21,301 bases of DNA, taken from the NCBI GenBank assembly GCA_033064195.1, contig JARBJD010000709.1, forward strand, positions 1 through 21,301, read 5' to 3'. Source of the DNA: Blattamonas nauphoetae. Its lineage: Eukaryota > Preaxostyla > Oxymonadida. Under the pieces are notes generated by a model that was not told the origin of the DNA, ran no database searches, and saw nothing but the letters and a program-made list of their open reading frames with translations. Of this stretch, positions 8,624-17,465 are shown piece by piece; the first letter of the stretch is position 1; each line of letters starts with the position of its first letter. The position numbers and the translations under genes are program-made.

Positions 8624-10697
8624 TCAAGATATTGGGTCTGTAAAGAAAAATGAGTCGCCATTTCGGTCAACCTGACGGGATCCGATGTGACTGAGGTCTT
8701 TGTCTCGTCTGCGGTGAGGTATGAGACGAAAGCTGTGCTGAAGCAGGTCGTTGTTTGTTTCCAGTTGCCGTTTGAAGGAAAGAATTCCGAGTTCTCAACG
8801 GGGATTTGACGAAAACCAGTTTAGATGCTGTGTGGGAACGAACGACGGCTTCCGTTGAGTGATTGTGATGTCGTAAAATTAGCGACCGTCAGAAATGACG
8901 AGGACGATGAACTGTCGACGCGAAAGGGTTGTGTGATCCTGAATTGTGTGTCGAATCATTGTGACTGGCTCGCATCGGATGAACCGGGAGAGAATGATCG
9001 TGCGTGTCTGCAATGACGACAGACGACCGATTTCGGCTTGGAGTGACTGATTGTGGGAGAGTGGAGGTTGTGAGACCTGTGCAGAGACAGGTCTGGGCTT
9101 TCGCGTTTGAGTTTGTCGCTTTGGAGGCTGAGTATCTGACTCGTCCTCGCTGACCGGGACAAACAAGAGTGGATATGTTCGAACTTCCATTTTAGGAGGT
9201 CGAGCTGAAAGAACCCGTTCTGTTGATGTGGCGTGAGCTTCTTTGTTTGGGTTGAATGGAGTCTGCTCTGTGCTTTCTGCAGGAATGACAGCATCCGACG
9301 ATGTTGGGCTCAGCTGACGACGACCATCACTTGGTCGATGTCGCAAAGGTCGAGGCTGTTCTTGTGTCTGCAATCCGTCTGGTTGACCCGAATGAACTTC
9401 GGTGGAGACGGCTGGTTCTGTTGGACTCTGCTGGAGTGCCGCTTCGTGCTCCTCTAAGTCTTCATCATCTTCAATCTCCACTGCTTCCTCGACATCATCA
9501 AATGACTGATGAGGAGGAAGGTAATTGATTGTTGGTGACGGGTTTGATTGTGTTTTTCGAGCGTGATGGATTGACGTGGTTGGGCGTGCTTGTTTCTGCA
9601 TGGGCCCATGGTTGGTTAGTCCAGCCCATTCCTCTGTTTCAATGCGATCGTTTCCAGAGCGATCTTGCATTCCCTGAGGAGAGTCGAAACTTGTTTGAGG
9701 TGCAGACGAAGGGCGCTGACGAGTTCTTTGATTGATCTCGGACAATGTGAGTCCATTCGGCAAAAAGTGTTCAACTCCATAATCAAAGGATACCCGCCCT
9801 TGCCCAACATTTTCTGTTTGCCTCTGAAGGAGACTTCTCTGTTTATCCAGGGTAGTGCTCCCAAAGTCTTGTGATGTGTTTGTGGAGGTGAGTGAATTGA
9901 GTTGGGTCGTTTTCTGGAGAAGAATTATGAACAAAGAGAAAAGTCCACCATCTTATTTCGAAAAACAGTTTCTCGGAACGCTTCTCGCTCATTTTCAATG
10001 ATTAGCCTTTTATGGAGCCGTTTTTGATGTTCATATTCGATTTCCATTTCTTTCCTCTTTTCTTCCTGTTCCCTTGCCCATTCATCGAGATGAGGACGAT
10101 CATTGCACCAATGTCGGACAGGAGATACAAGGAAATCGTTTTTATTCCAGAGGCTATCTTGATCTTTCGTGATTGTGTTGAAGAATCTCCAATCTTTCAC
10201 GATAATCGGCTGTTTTGGAGGTTGAACAAAATGTTGTGAATAAATGGATGGTTCCATTTGTTTTGTATGTCTATGCGTTTTAGGCCAGAATTCTTTTCTA
10301 ACTAGAAGATATAAATGGTTCAAAAGTAATTTGAGACTTTTTCACGCCTCTTAGCTGTCTTTTTGAAATCATTTCTGATCTCACGAATACGCATTTGTCG
10401 TATATCCTTTTCAATTTGTTCAATTTCCATCTTGGCTTTATCTTTCTTCTTTTCTCGTTCAAGCGCTTCTGCGTTCGAGTATTGGAAACGAAAGAAAATA
10501 CGTGTCTCAAGATCTGCACGAAATAAGTAATCAAGTTTCGGCGAATTCTCAATCTGATTCCATTTATGAGGAGCGACACCATAACTCTGGTGCATTTGGT
10601 GAAGGGCATCCGAGTTCAATGCCCTAAATTCAGCGTCTGACGATTTTGATGTCGCAAGAAGTTCACTAAATTCTTGTTTGAACTGTGATGGCTGCAT
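8624..10697 (-). CDS. Coiled-coil and disordered protein with RPxSA motifs, possibly ciliary
   Basis: Minus-strand exons are 10697-10346, 10301-9949, 9913-8887 and 8827 onward, with introns of 44, 35 and 59 bp, all in phase. The N-terminal third is helical and highly charged (EREKKKDKAKMEIEQIEKDI, then REQEEKRKEMEIEYEHQKRL). A Trp-rich bridge (VKDWRFFNTITKDQDSLW) lies between the helices. The long C-terminal part is disordered with an acidic run (VEIEDDEDLEEHE) and the short motif RPSSAP / RPVSAQ / RPASAQ. It ends at 8667 (IPSG stop), or at 8624 if a last 34-35 bp intron with a good acceptor (ttctttacag) is used. Such RPxSA motifs and charged coiled coils occur in many axonemal and centriolar proteins, so a flagellar role is possible. 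I recognise no named family. The exon 3 to 4 splice (donor gtcgct) is inferred from phase and the recurring motif. Confidence 0.6.
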
Positions 10698-10795
10698 AAA
10701 ATTCGAGAGGGTTGCAGTAGAATTTGAATCAGTACAATGAGAAAAATGTTACTTAGATCGTCTCACCTCTCGATACTTCCACAATTTTTGACCAA
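10698..10795. promoter_or_regulatory. Shared divergent promoter region, RPxSA protein / armadillo-like gene
   Basis: Ninety-eight base pairs separate the two start codons. GATCGTCTCACCTCTCG lies at about 10757-10773. No TATA box is evident. Confidence 0.5.
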
Positions 10796-12592
10796 ATGGC
10801 GCTTCCATCCAATTCTCGAGCGTCTGATCGTTTATCAATGTTTACAAATATCCCATCTGGGTCGAATGACGATTTAGATTCGAGTCATTCACTCCAACAA
10901 TCCAACTTCGTGCTCAAAGAAGATTCAATGCTTCCGACAACTTATTGGATCCTTTGGAGATTTCTGATTCTAAATTATCTCCTGACGTTTGATTCTTACA
11001 TTTTCAACCAACAATTCCCAGTCATCAACAATTCAAGATGTTGCCCTCATAATCGGGAACCTCCAAAGTAATAGTGAACCACTCATTCATGAAGCTATTC
11101 AATCACTCTCTTCTATCGCGTTCAAATGTATGCAGTATATTTTATCGAACTTATCTTTCAGTGGACTCTCATCCTCAGTTCGTGGACCAATTCGTAGGAA
11201 TGAACGGAATTGATGTTCTTATTCAGAGTGTAACTCAGCTTTCAAATGATTCAATGACAGTTTTTGTCTTTCTATATAATCTTCTAGTCGAAAATGCTCT
11301 CAATTCTCATCAACTTGATGATCAAATCAAAAATTGTCTCGAATAACATTGCATTTAGCGAGTTCACAAATCATATCGATCAATATCTGCATTCTGATGA
11401 TCCATCGATTGTCTGTGACGTCTGCCAGCCCTTTATTTCATTCATGTCTTTATCTAACTAGACACTTTGGTGTTGCAGCAATCTTTCGGCAGATTCACAG
11501 TTGATCAGAACTCACCTTATTTCGTCAACTTCTCTTCTCCAGACCATCGTTCTTCACATCCAGCGCGACTCTCCTCATCTCGCTCACGGACTCTTCCTCT
11601 TAAGGAACCTCTCGATTTGCCAAAACGACAATCCTGCTTTTGACACAATTTTCGACTCCATTCTCAACCTGCTTGTTGTATTCACTGATCCTCAGTTTAT
11701 CGTAAAACCACTACCAGACAAAAAGATAATCCACCACAGGCTGACCTCCTGGTCTGTCTAACGCACCTTGTTCCAAACAATCCCGTTAGAATGGCTTCTC
11801 TCTGTCAAATACCTCATCTGACCTCCATACGAACAATCTTTCAGTCAATTAGGAGTCTCAACCTTCATCGAGAAACACTCCGACTTATTTCGACCATAAC
11901 TGATGTGTCTGATGGACTCCCTCCAAATTTAGCGATTTTCCAGGTTTGTCTTGTGTTTAACCCTAATTATTGTGTTTTAGTCAATCGTTGAATCTGGTCT
12001 TCTTCAAGCAGTTCTGCCCTATGCAGCTGATATATATCGAAGTATTGACCAGATTGTTGCTCATCCAAAAACACTCTCTTCATTCTTCTCCAATCTCTCT
12101 CTTGTCATCTTCCAAATATATTACAACTTTATCTATGTATCGGAAACATATAAGTTTATGCTGATTCAGTGCGGAATAATGCAACAACTCTATGCATTTG
12201 CCCCATTTTCAGAGATCCTCACCAATCGTCAATCCTGAACATCCTCACAGTTTTCTCAAACTCATCACCAGACGTTATCAGATTTGTTTCACAAACAGGC
12301 GGTTTCCACTGATTATTTTGGTGATCCTTCTTCGTACTACATCCGATACTATCCGTCGGAAGGCTCTTATCGCCTTCCTTCGCTTTATCACTGCTGTCTT
12401 CGCACTACCCCGACTGAATCTCAACAAACAATGGAGTCACCTTCAGAGGGTGTCCTTCTTTATAAGCTAATCCATGAATGCGAACTTTCCACGATGTTAG
12501 AGTCATTGACAACACATTTAAATAAGACTGTTTCTGCACTGGCTGGAACAATCATTGACACTATCCACGAGTTTGGTGGAGAACCAGAATGA
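10796..12592 (+). CDS. Armadillo/HEAT-type alpha-solenoid protein, importin-alpha-like repeats
   Basis: Nine or more exons, joined by introns mostly of 23 to 59 bp: 10796-10860, 10920-10986, 11022-11127, 11162-11335, 11359-11445, 11479-11701, 11740-11943, 11981-12168 and 12213-12592. The product is a run of helical repeats, for example EPLIHEAIQSLSSIAFK, FVDQFVGMNGIDVLIQSV, LAHGLFLLRNLSICQN, ETLRLISTITDVSDG then IVESGLLQAVLPY, and SILNILTVFSNSSPDVIRFV with FPLIILVILLRTTSDTIRRK. The pattern is that of armadillo repeats that bind peptide ligands, as in importin alpha and its relatives. No importin-beta-binding N-terminus is visible. The frame fails to join by one base at three places: the 11336-11358 intron, about 12303 and about 12408. 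Each lies at a run of the same base. The first intron (10861-10919) could instead be exon with one missing base. Confidence 0.6.
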
Positions 12593-12840
12593 TCTCGATT
12601 ATTTTTCATAAATGGAAAACAGATCAAAGATACAACAAAGACTTATTACTCAATCGAAGAAATAGGTAAATCAGAGAAGAGGTCTTTGGACTCAAACCCA
12701 ACGTTCATGAGGTCCAACTCTGCCAAAATGAAGAGGCCTGCATCCTAGTTAGAGTGTCATACAGCTTCTCTCTCTCTTTCTTCTCTTCCACCCAGACCCA
12801 CGAGTCAAAGAATCAACCAACAACCCTGCGTTCCTTTCAT
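12593..12840. other. Convergent intergenic region, possible 3' exons of the minus-strand neighbour
   Basis: The minus strand holds an acceptor (ctctaactag, about 12742-12751) followed by an open stretch reading DAGLFILAELDLMNVGFESK and ending in TAA at 12646-12648. This looks like a genuine last exon of the minus-strand gene, but I cannot join it in phase. Nothing else is recognisable. Confidence 0.35.
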
Positions 12841-15714
12841 TCATCCTGCTCCTCTTCTCTCTTCTCTTCTCTCCTCATCTTTCCGGGTTCCGATTCTCTT
12901 CTCGCCATCTTCGCCCGTTCTTCGTTCTCGACCATCTCCAACAAAACACAACTCGTTCCTGTTGACTTCACTGCATTCATCAAATTCACCAATCTGCATA
13001 CACAACACGTGCTGTCTGACAGCTGTTTCCTGCTTCCTTCCTTTCCACTCAAATTGCTGCACGATTCGCCTCTCAAATGCCCATCGAGGGCCGAGTCCGA
13101 GTCGCAATTGTGTCTTTAAGAGTGACTGTCGCGTGCGATGTCGGAGCCAGCATCGTTTGATTTGGAGGGCGGCTAACTGTGGAGTGATGACCGGGGAGGA
13201 AGTAGGAAGGGTGAGGATTGCAGATGTGTGTGAGACGGTTCGGCGGGTGTGAAGTGGAGAACGAGGAGGGCTGTTTGGGACTTGAGTCAATTCTCCTTTC
13301 CCAACTTGAGCGTGTTTTCCATCTTTTTGTGCTGATCTCTGTGGGCTTACAGGCGAATTGTTCTCATCGTCACTGACCCACTCCTCTCGCCTGTCAATCA
13401 TTCTCCATTTGTCTTCCCTTTCCTTCCATTCGGGATGGATGAAATCACAGAATTCTTGTTCAAACGTCATTCTCCATTCGTGCAGTTCATCGCTAAACAC
13501 ACTCATTGCCAACGATTCGAACAAGGAATGCGGAAGAAGTGATGAATGAGACGAGAGGAGACGAGCAAGGAGAACCGGAAGCGGCTGAGAGGGGAGGTTG
13601 TGTTGTGAGAGTGATTGGGAAGAGAGCGTTGGGGAGAGCGATGTCGAGGACGACGACAGAGTTGATGAAGGCCTACGAAACGAATGAAAAGAAGGAGTCA
13701 TGGGTGATGTGGGGGGCTGTGGAGTGAGTGTATGTTGAGTCTTTGCGAGGGGTGAATGAGGATTAGCTATTCGCGATAGAAATGAAGGAATACTGACAGG
13801 AATGAGAAGTGGATATGGGCGTGGACTTTCAGGAGAGTTATCTTGGTTGTCTTGATGTGAATTCGATTTGTGTCCGGAAGTCGGGGTGATGGGAGAGGGA
13901 GTTGGGTTGTTTGTGATGGGAGTGGCTGAACGATGTGACAACGACGGATGGATGAATGTAGTGAGTGCCTGATCCATTTGATTGTCGCCTCCAATCAGAG
14001 CGTCCACGAGACTCAACAGACACTTCAGTTCGCGCACAGATCTATCTGAGGGAACTGCTGGAGCATCAACATTTGCAATGAAAGGGAGAAGCAAGAACGA
14101 TTGAACGAACGACACAAGACGATCGATTCCTTGCTTTTGTGGTGGCTCATAGTGGCGGGAATCCAACGTTGGATCATCCCAATCGTCGTCTTCGTCGTGT
14201 CTCACAAAGTTGTGGGCAGCATCAGAAATCGGATGATCAGATGAATGATACTGGTCATAGTCAGCAAACGACGATTGATGCGAATGGTCTGAATTGACGC
14301 CCATTTGAGCTCGATAGTTCGGCTCAAAGGGATCCGGACTGACACTGACAATTGGGTCGTGCACAGAGTCCACGAAATCATCTCGTTCAAGATGGGGGAG
14401 ATGTGTGTGTTTTTCAATCGGTTCATTCTCCAAGTCATCAGGAATGATCTGCCGCTTCTTCATTTGAGATTCCATAGAGTACGGGAGAGGGAGGTGATGT
14501 TCCACCGACTGCGTCAATGGCGGTGGATGAGGGGGCTGATCTTCAGGAGTTGTCCGTCTCTTCTTTGCCAGTTTAGGAGTGGGGCGACCTGTTCCTGGTG
14601 ATGAAGTGACGGCTGGAATCGTTGGTGGAGGAGGAGGTGAAGATTTTGGAGGTGTTATTTGGGTCTGTTCTCGTTTCTTCTCACTGAAACGACTTCCTAC
14701 GACTTGGAATGGAGCAGTCTGCTTTGTTGAACTTTTGTGGTTTGGGGCTGGCTTTCGATGCTTCATGTCAATTAGATAACTTGAATTTGTTTCAGGAGGC
14801 TGAGGTAACCCCGATACATACACTTTTCGGAATTTATTATTGTTGTGCTGGACAGGAGAAGGCGCACGATCAAACTCGGTGTTAATCTCCGAAAAAGTGG
14901 ACAGAATCGGCTTGGCTTCCAGTGCTCGTTTTGCCCGTCTCTGGTTGGGGGAAGGTCTGCGAGGGGTATCTTGACTGAGGACAGATTGAAGAATTGGGAG
15001 GGCAATCTTTTGATTTGTGTTTTTCTTCCGAACCGAGACAGGTTGAGGATCACGTCCAACAGCAGAGTTCAGTCGTTTTTTGTTAAGTTTCGATGTTGCT
15101 TGATTTTTGTCAAGACCTCGATCAACACTGCGGGCTCGTCGTTTACCTGATGATGATGTTGGAGTGGCACGTGCCGAACGAGATTGCCGTTGTGGGGGAT
15201 TTGATTTTCGAGATTTTTGTGGTATACTATGTGGAATCGTCGGAAACATCGCACTCGCAGAAAGATAAGGAGATATGAATGGAGAAAGTGAATTGGAATG
15301 TGTGATAGACTGACCAACCACCTGACGACTTTGTAACTGCGTTGAATCTATTGACACCGACAATGATCGTTCTTTTTGTTGGATAGGTCTGGGTCGAGAT
15401 TTTTGAGGTGGTGAACCAGGAAAAGAGACCGGAGTAAAAGAGTCCTGAGGTTCCGAATCAGTCCGCGAACGATTTTGTTTTCGACGATAATCTTCCAAAG
15501 ATGTCACACTTTTTGGCGCAAGGGATAACGGTTCATTGTGAGAAGTGTATTCTCGTTGGACAGACGCTCGAAAGTTTTGGAGAAGCACATCGAAATCATC
15601 TGGCGTGTTTGAAGACGGACGATCACTCAAACGAGAAGAGGATGGATCAACAAAATCGAGTTGGGGAGAACTACTGGGATTTGGCCTCTTGGGAGTCCTC
15701 GAGAACGAGGACAT
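12841..15714 (-). CDS. Large Ser/Pro-rich disordered protein with an IQ-like C-terminal motif
   Basis: A single open frame of 957 residues begins at ATG 15714 (MSSFSRTPKRPNPSSSPQ). Most of it is low-complexity Ser, Pro, Arg and His, which indicates disorder. One hydrophobic helical patch (RLVSFVQSFLLLPFIANV, about residue 540) and a second helical stretch (SLAMSVFSDELHEWRMTFEQ, about residue 735) may be folded. Near residue 850, LQIKRCWLRHRTRQ resembles an IQ calmodulin-binding motif but lacks the usual glycine. No named family is recognised. The 3' end is doubtful: a 31-bp intron (gtatgc...atgcag, about 12980-13012) would switch to a Lys/Glu-rich tail ending in EEEQDE at 12837, and further exons may lie downstream to 12646. 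The gene is head to head with the RpiB gene. Confidence 0.65.
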   Translation of the reverse strand: MSSFSRTPKRPNPSSSPQLDFVDPSSSRLSDRPSSNTPDDFDVLLQNFRASVQREYTSHNEPLSLAPKSVTSLEDYRRKQNRSRTDSEPQDSFTPVSFPGSPPQKSRPRPIQQKERSLSVSIDSTQLQSRQVVGQSITHSNSLSPFISPYLSASAMFPTIPHSIPQKSRKSNPPQRQSRSARATPTSSSGKRRARSVDRGLDKNQATSKLNKKRLNSAVGRDPQPVSVRKKNTNQKIALPILQSVLSQDTPRRPSPNQRRAKRALEAKPILSTFSEINTEFDRAPSPVQHNNNKFRKVYVSGLPQPPETNSSYLIDMKHRKPAPNHKSSTKQTAPFQVVGSRFSEKKREQTQITPPKSSPPPPPTIPAVTSSPGTGRPTPKLAKKRRTTPEDQPPHPPPLTQSVEHHLPLPYSMESQMKKRQIIPDDLENEPIEKHTHLPHLERDDFVDSVHDPIVSVSPDPFEPNYRAQMGVNSDHSHQSSFADYDQYHSSDHPISDAAHNFVRHDEDDDWDDPTLDSRHYEPPQKQGIDRLVSFVQSFLLLPFIANVDAPAVPSDRSVRELKCLLSLVDALIGGDNQMDQALTTFIHPSLSHRSATPITNNPTPSPITPTSGHKSNSHQDNQDNSPESPRPYPLLIPVSIPSFLSRIANPHSPLAKTQHTLTPQPPTSPMTPSFHSFRRPSSTLSSSSTSLSPTLSSQSLSQHNLPSQPLPVLLARLLSSHSSLLPHSLFESLAMSVFSDELHEWRMTFEQEFCDFIHPEWKEREDKWRMIDRREEWVSDDENNSPVSPQRSAQKDGKHAQVGKGELTQVPNSPPRSPLHTRRTVSHTSAILTLPTSSPVITPQLAALQIKRCWLRHRTRQSLLKTQLRLGLGPRWAFERRIVQQFEWKGRKQETAVRQHVLCMQIGEFDECSEVNRNELCFVGDGRERRTGEDGEKRIGTRKDEERREERRGAG

Positions 15715-15761
15715 TCCATGATCTCACCCATCCGGCTTGCTCTCGTCAACTCACAGAACAA
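15715..15761. promoter_or_regulatory. Minimal 47-bp divergent promoter region, disordered protein / RpiB
   Basis: Only 47 bp lie between the two start codons. This leaves almost no room for separate promoters. GATCTCACCCATCC occurs at about 15719-15732. Confidence 0.55.
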
Positions 15762-16302
15762 ATGTCGACAAAAATCGTTATTGGATCCGATCACGGTAAT
15801 TACAATCCCTTTTATCCCTCATTTCTTCCGTTATTATCTCTCCAGCTGGATTTGAAATGAAGACCCAGCTTGTCACCTTCCTCAAAGAAAAGTTTCCTGA
15901 ATATGTCGTTGAAGATGTTGGCACAAACTCAACCGCTTCTGTTGATTATCCGGTCTATGGCCACAAAGTTGGACAGACAGTTATGAGAGACCACTGCCAG
16001 GGTATCGTTGTCTGTGGAAGCGGAATTGGAATCAGCATTGCCTGTAATAAAATCCCTGGGATTCGCTGTGCTCTCTGCCACAATGTTGAAACTGCAACAT
16101 TATGCCGTCAAGTGTGTATTTTCTTCATATAAACCGTATGTCTGCCCTGTAGCACAACGATGCAAACGTGATCAGCATCGGTGCTCGAATCATCGATCTG
16201 AAAACTGCACAAGATTGCATCACTGCATTTTTGACAACCCCATTCGAGGGCGGAAGGCATCAAAACAGAATCGACCTCATTGAGAAACCACAACCTCTCT
16301 AG
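15762..16302 (+). CDS. rpiB: Ribose-5-phosphate isomerase B (RpiB/LacAB family)
   Basis: Exons 15762-15795, 15846-16111 and 16153-16302 join in phase across introns of 50 bp (gtaatt...tccag) and 41 bp (gtgtgt...tgtag), giving 149 residues with a TAG stop. The enzyme interconverts ribose 5-phosphate and ribulose 5-phosphate in the non-oxidative pentose phosphate pathway, presumably in the cytosol. Family signatures are complete: N-terminal IVIGSDHAGFEMK (residues 5-17), SVDYPVYG (43-50), CGSGIGISIACNK (68-80) with Cys68 at the place of the catalytic cysteine, RCALCHNVETATLCRQHNDAN (85-105) with the conserved His101 and Asn105, and the C-terminal GGRHQNRI substrate-loop region. The length is normal for RpiB. 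This is the bacterial-type isomerase, kept by several protists instead of the animal and plant RpiA. The match across both introns fixes the local intron style. Confidence 0.96.
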
Positions 16303-16509
16303 CATCTGCTCCATCTACTGCATTTCACGTTCTTTCATAGTTATAACCTATTCCGCATGTTGTGGGAAGTCGTATTTTCAAAGTTTCTGTGTTCTTCTTT
16401 CTCACCGCAAGTTTACCCAGCGAGAAATGTTGCCTGCCAATATTTCCCTTGAGTCAAGGAAAAATCTTCAATTTTGTGAAATGTTCCCAATAGAAATCGC
16501 ATAAAAATG
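16303..16509. other. Convergent intergenic region, nothing recognised
   Basis: These 207 bp separate the ends of the RpiB and Rrp36 genes. A plus-strand frame across it has no domain and no start context and is taken as chance. Confidence 0.6.
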
Positions 16510-17358
16510 TTAATCTTCGTGTTTTTTTCTCCGTTGCGGGATTGCTTTTCGTTGTTTGGCAGCGAGATGTTTGCTGGTAGAAATATGGGAGACAGAAGAA
16601 AATAATGATGTAACGTTAAGAAAAAATGAACTTTCTTCGTTCTAATTGTTTGGTTGCTGATTTCCCAGAGTTTTTGGCCTGTTGAATCTGATCTTCGATT
16701 TTCATCTTTGTGATGTCAGCTACATGTACACACAACACGAATTGAAAAAGAAAATGCATTGTACGCAAAAAAGTCATACATCTACGGAGATAAAATGGGT
16801 TTACACCCTGTTTGACAAGATCTCGTTGAGTTCTGCGGAATTCTTGGACTTTTTCTCTCACACGTAATCTCTGTTGCTCTTGCTCACGTTGTTGAGTCTG
16901 AATCCCAATATGAAGATCAATATCATAAGTGATGAACAAAATTACGAGACAAAAAAATGGATGATGATTGTGCGAGAAGATAGCAGACTTTTTTTCGAAT
17001 TTCTTGGTAGAGGGCCTCCTTTTCTTCACCATTTTTCATTTTTTTGGCACGCTCCTTCAGTTCATTCAGCTGAATCGACGGATGAGGTGAGATTGATGTT
17101 AATGTGTCAAGAAATGACGATTCCATACCTCCTGTTGTTTCAAATCGTTAATGAAAGTAAAAGACTTTCGATATAGATCTTCGTTGAACTTTCCACAGAG
17201 AGGGTCAAAACGTGGATCCATAGATTGAGGGGTCTTCTTTTTCGGTTTCACTTCATAAGGGTTGAAAGGTTTCTTTGATGATATTTCTTTGGGTCTACAA
17301 AAAAGAGAATCAAAGTGAATGACAGATACACATCAGATTTCTTGAATCCTTTCCCCAT
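16510..17358 (-). CDS. RRP36: rRNA biogenesis protein Rrp36
   Basis: Six minus-strand exons, 17358-17330, 17294-17129, 17069-16989, 16897-16780, 16719-16632 and 16573-16510, join in phase across introns of 35, 59, 91, 60 and 58 bp and give 181 residues. Rrp36 acts in the nucleolus in early cleavages of the pre-rRNA for the small subunit. The order of family hallmarks is complete: DPRFDPLCGKFNEDLYRKSF (residues 36-55), a Lys/Glu-rich coiled region, LVKQGVNPFYLRRSD (119-133, equal to the QGKKPYYLKKSE motif) and the basic tail LERRNKHLAAKQRKAIPQRR (157-176). The protein is somewhat shorter than yeast and human forms because the N-terminal leader is small. The start MGKGFKKSD with donor gtatct is preferred. 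An upstream ATG with donor gtgtat would also keep phase. Confidence 0.9.
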
Positions 17359-17465
17359 GAAAACCGATCAGACCTCACTCGTTTTTTCAACATGCTACAA
17401 AAACCAACAAACATTCGCAATTCATTTTTTCAATATAAACCCGACTAATCGGGATCTTTTTGTTG
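17359..17465. promoter_or_regulatory. Shared divergent promoter region, Rrp36 / cysteine-ladder gene
   Basis: These 107 bp lie between the two start codons. It includes GATCAGACCTCACTCG (about 17366-17381), T runs, and a short palindrome CCCGACTAATCGGG at about 17440-17453 close to the plus-strand start. Confidence 0.5.

Noticed and set aside
12962-14779. Plus-strand frames opposite the large disordered gene
   Set aside because: These are shadows produced by the low-complexity composition of the minus-strand gene.
16280-16504. Plus-strand frame after the RpiB gene
   Set aside because: It overlaps the RpiB stop and runs across the convergent gap without a domain or splice support.
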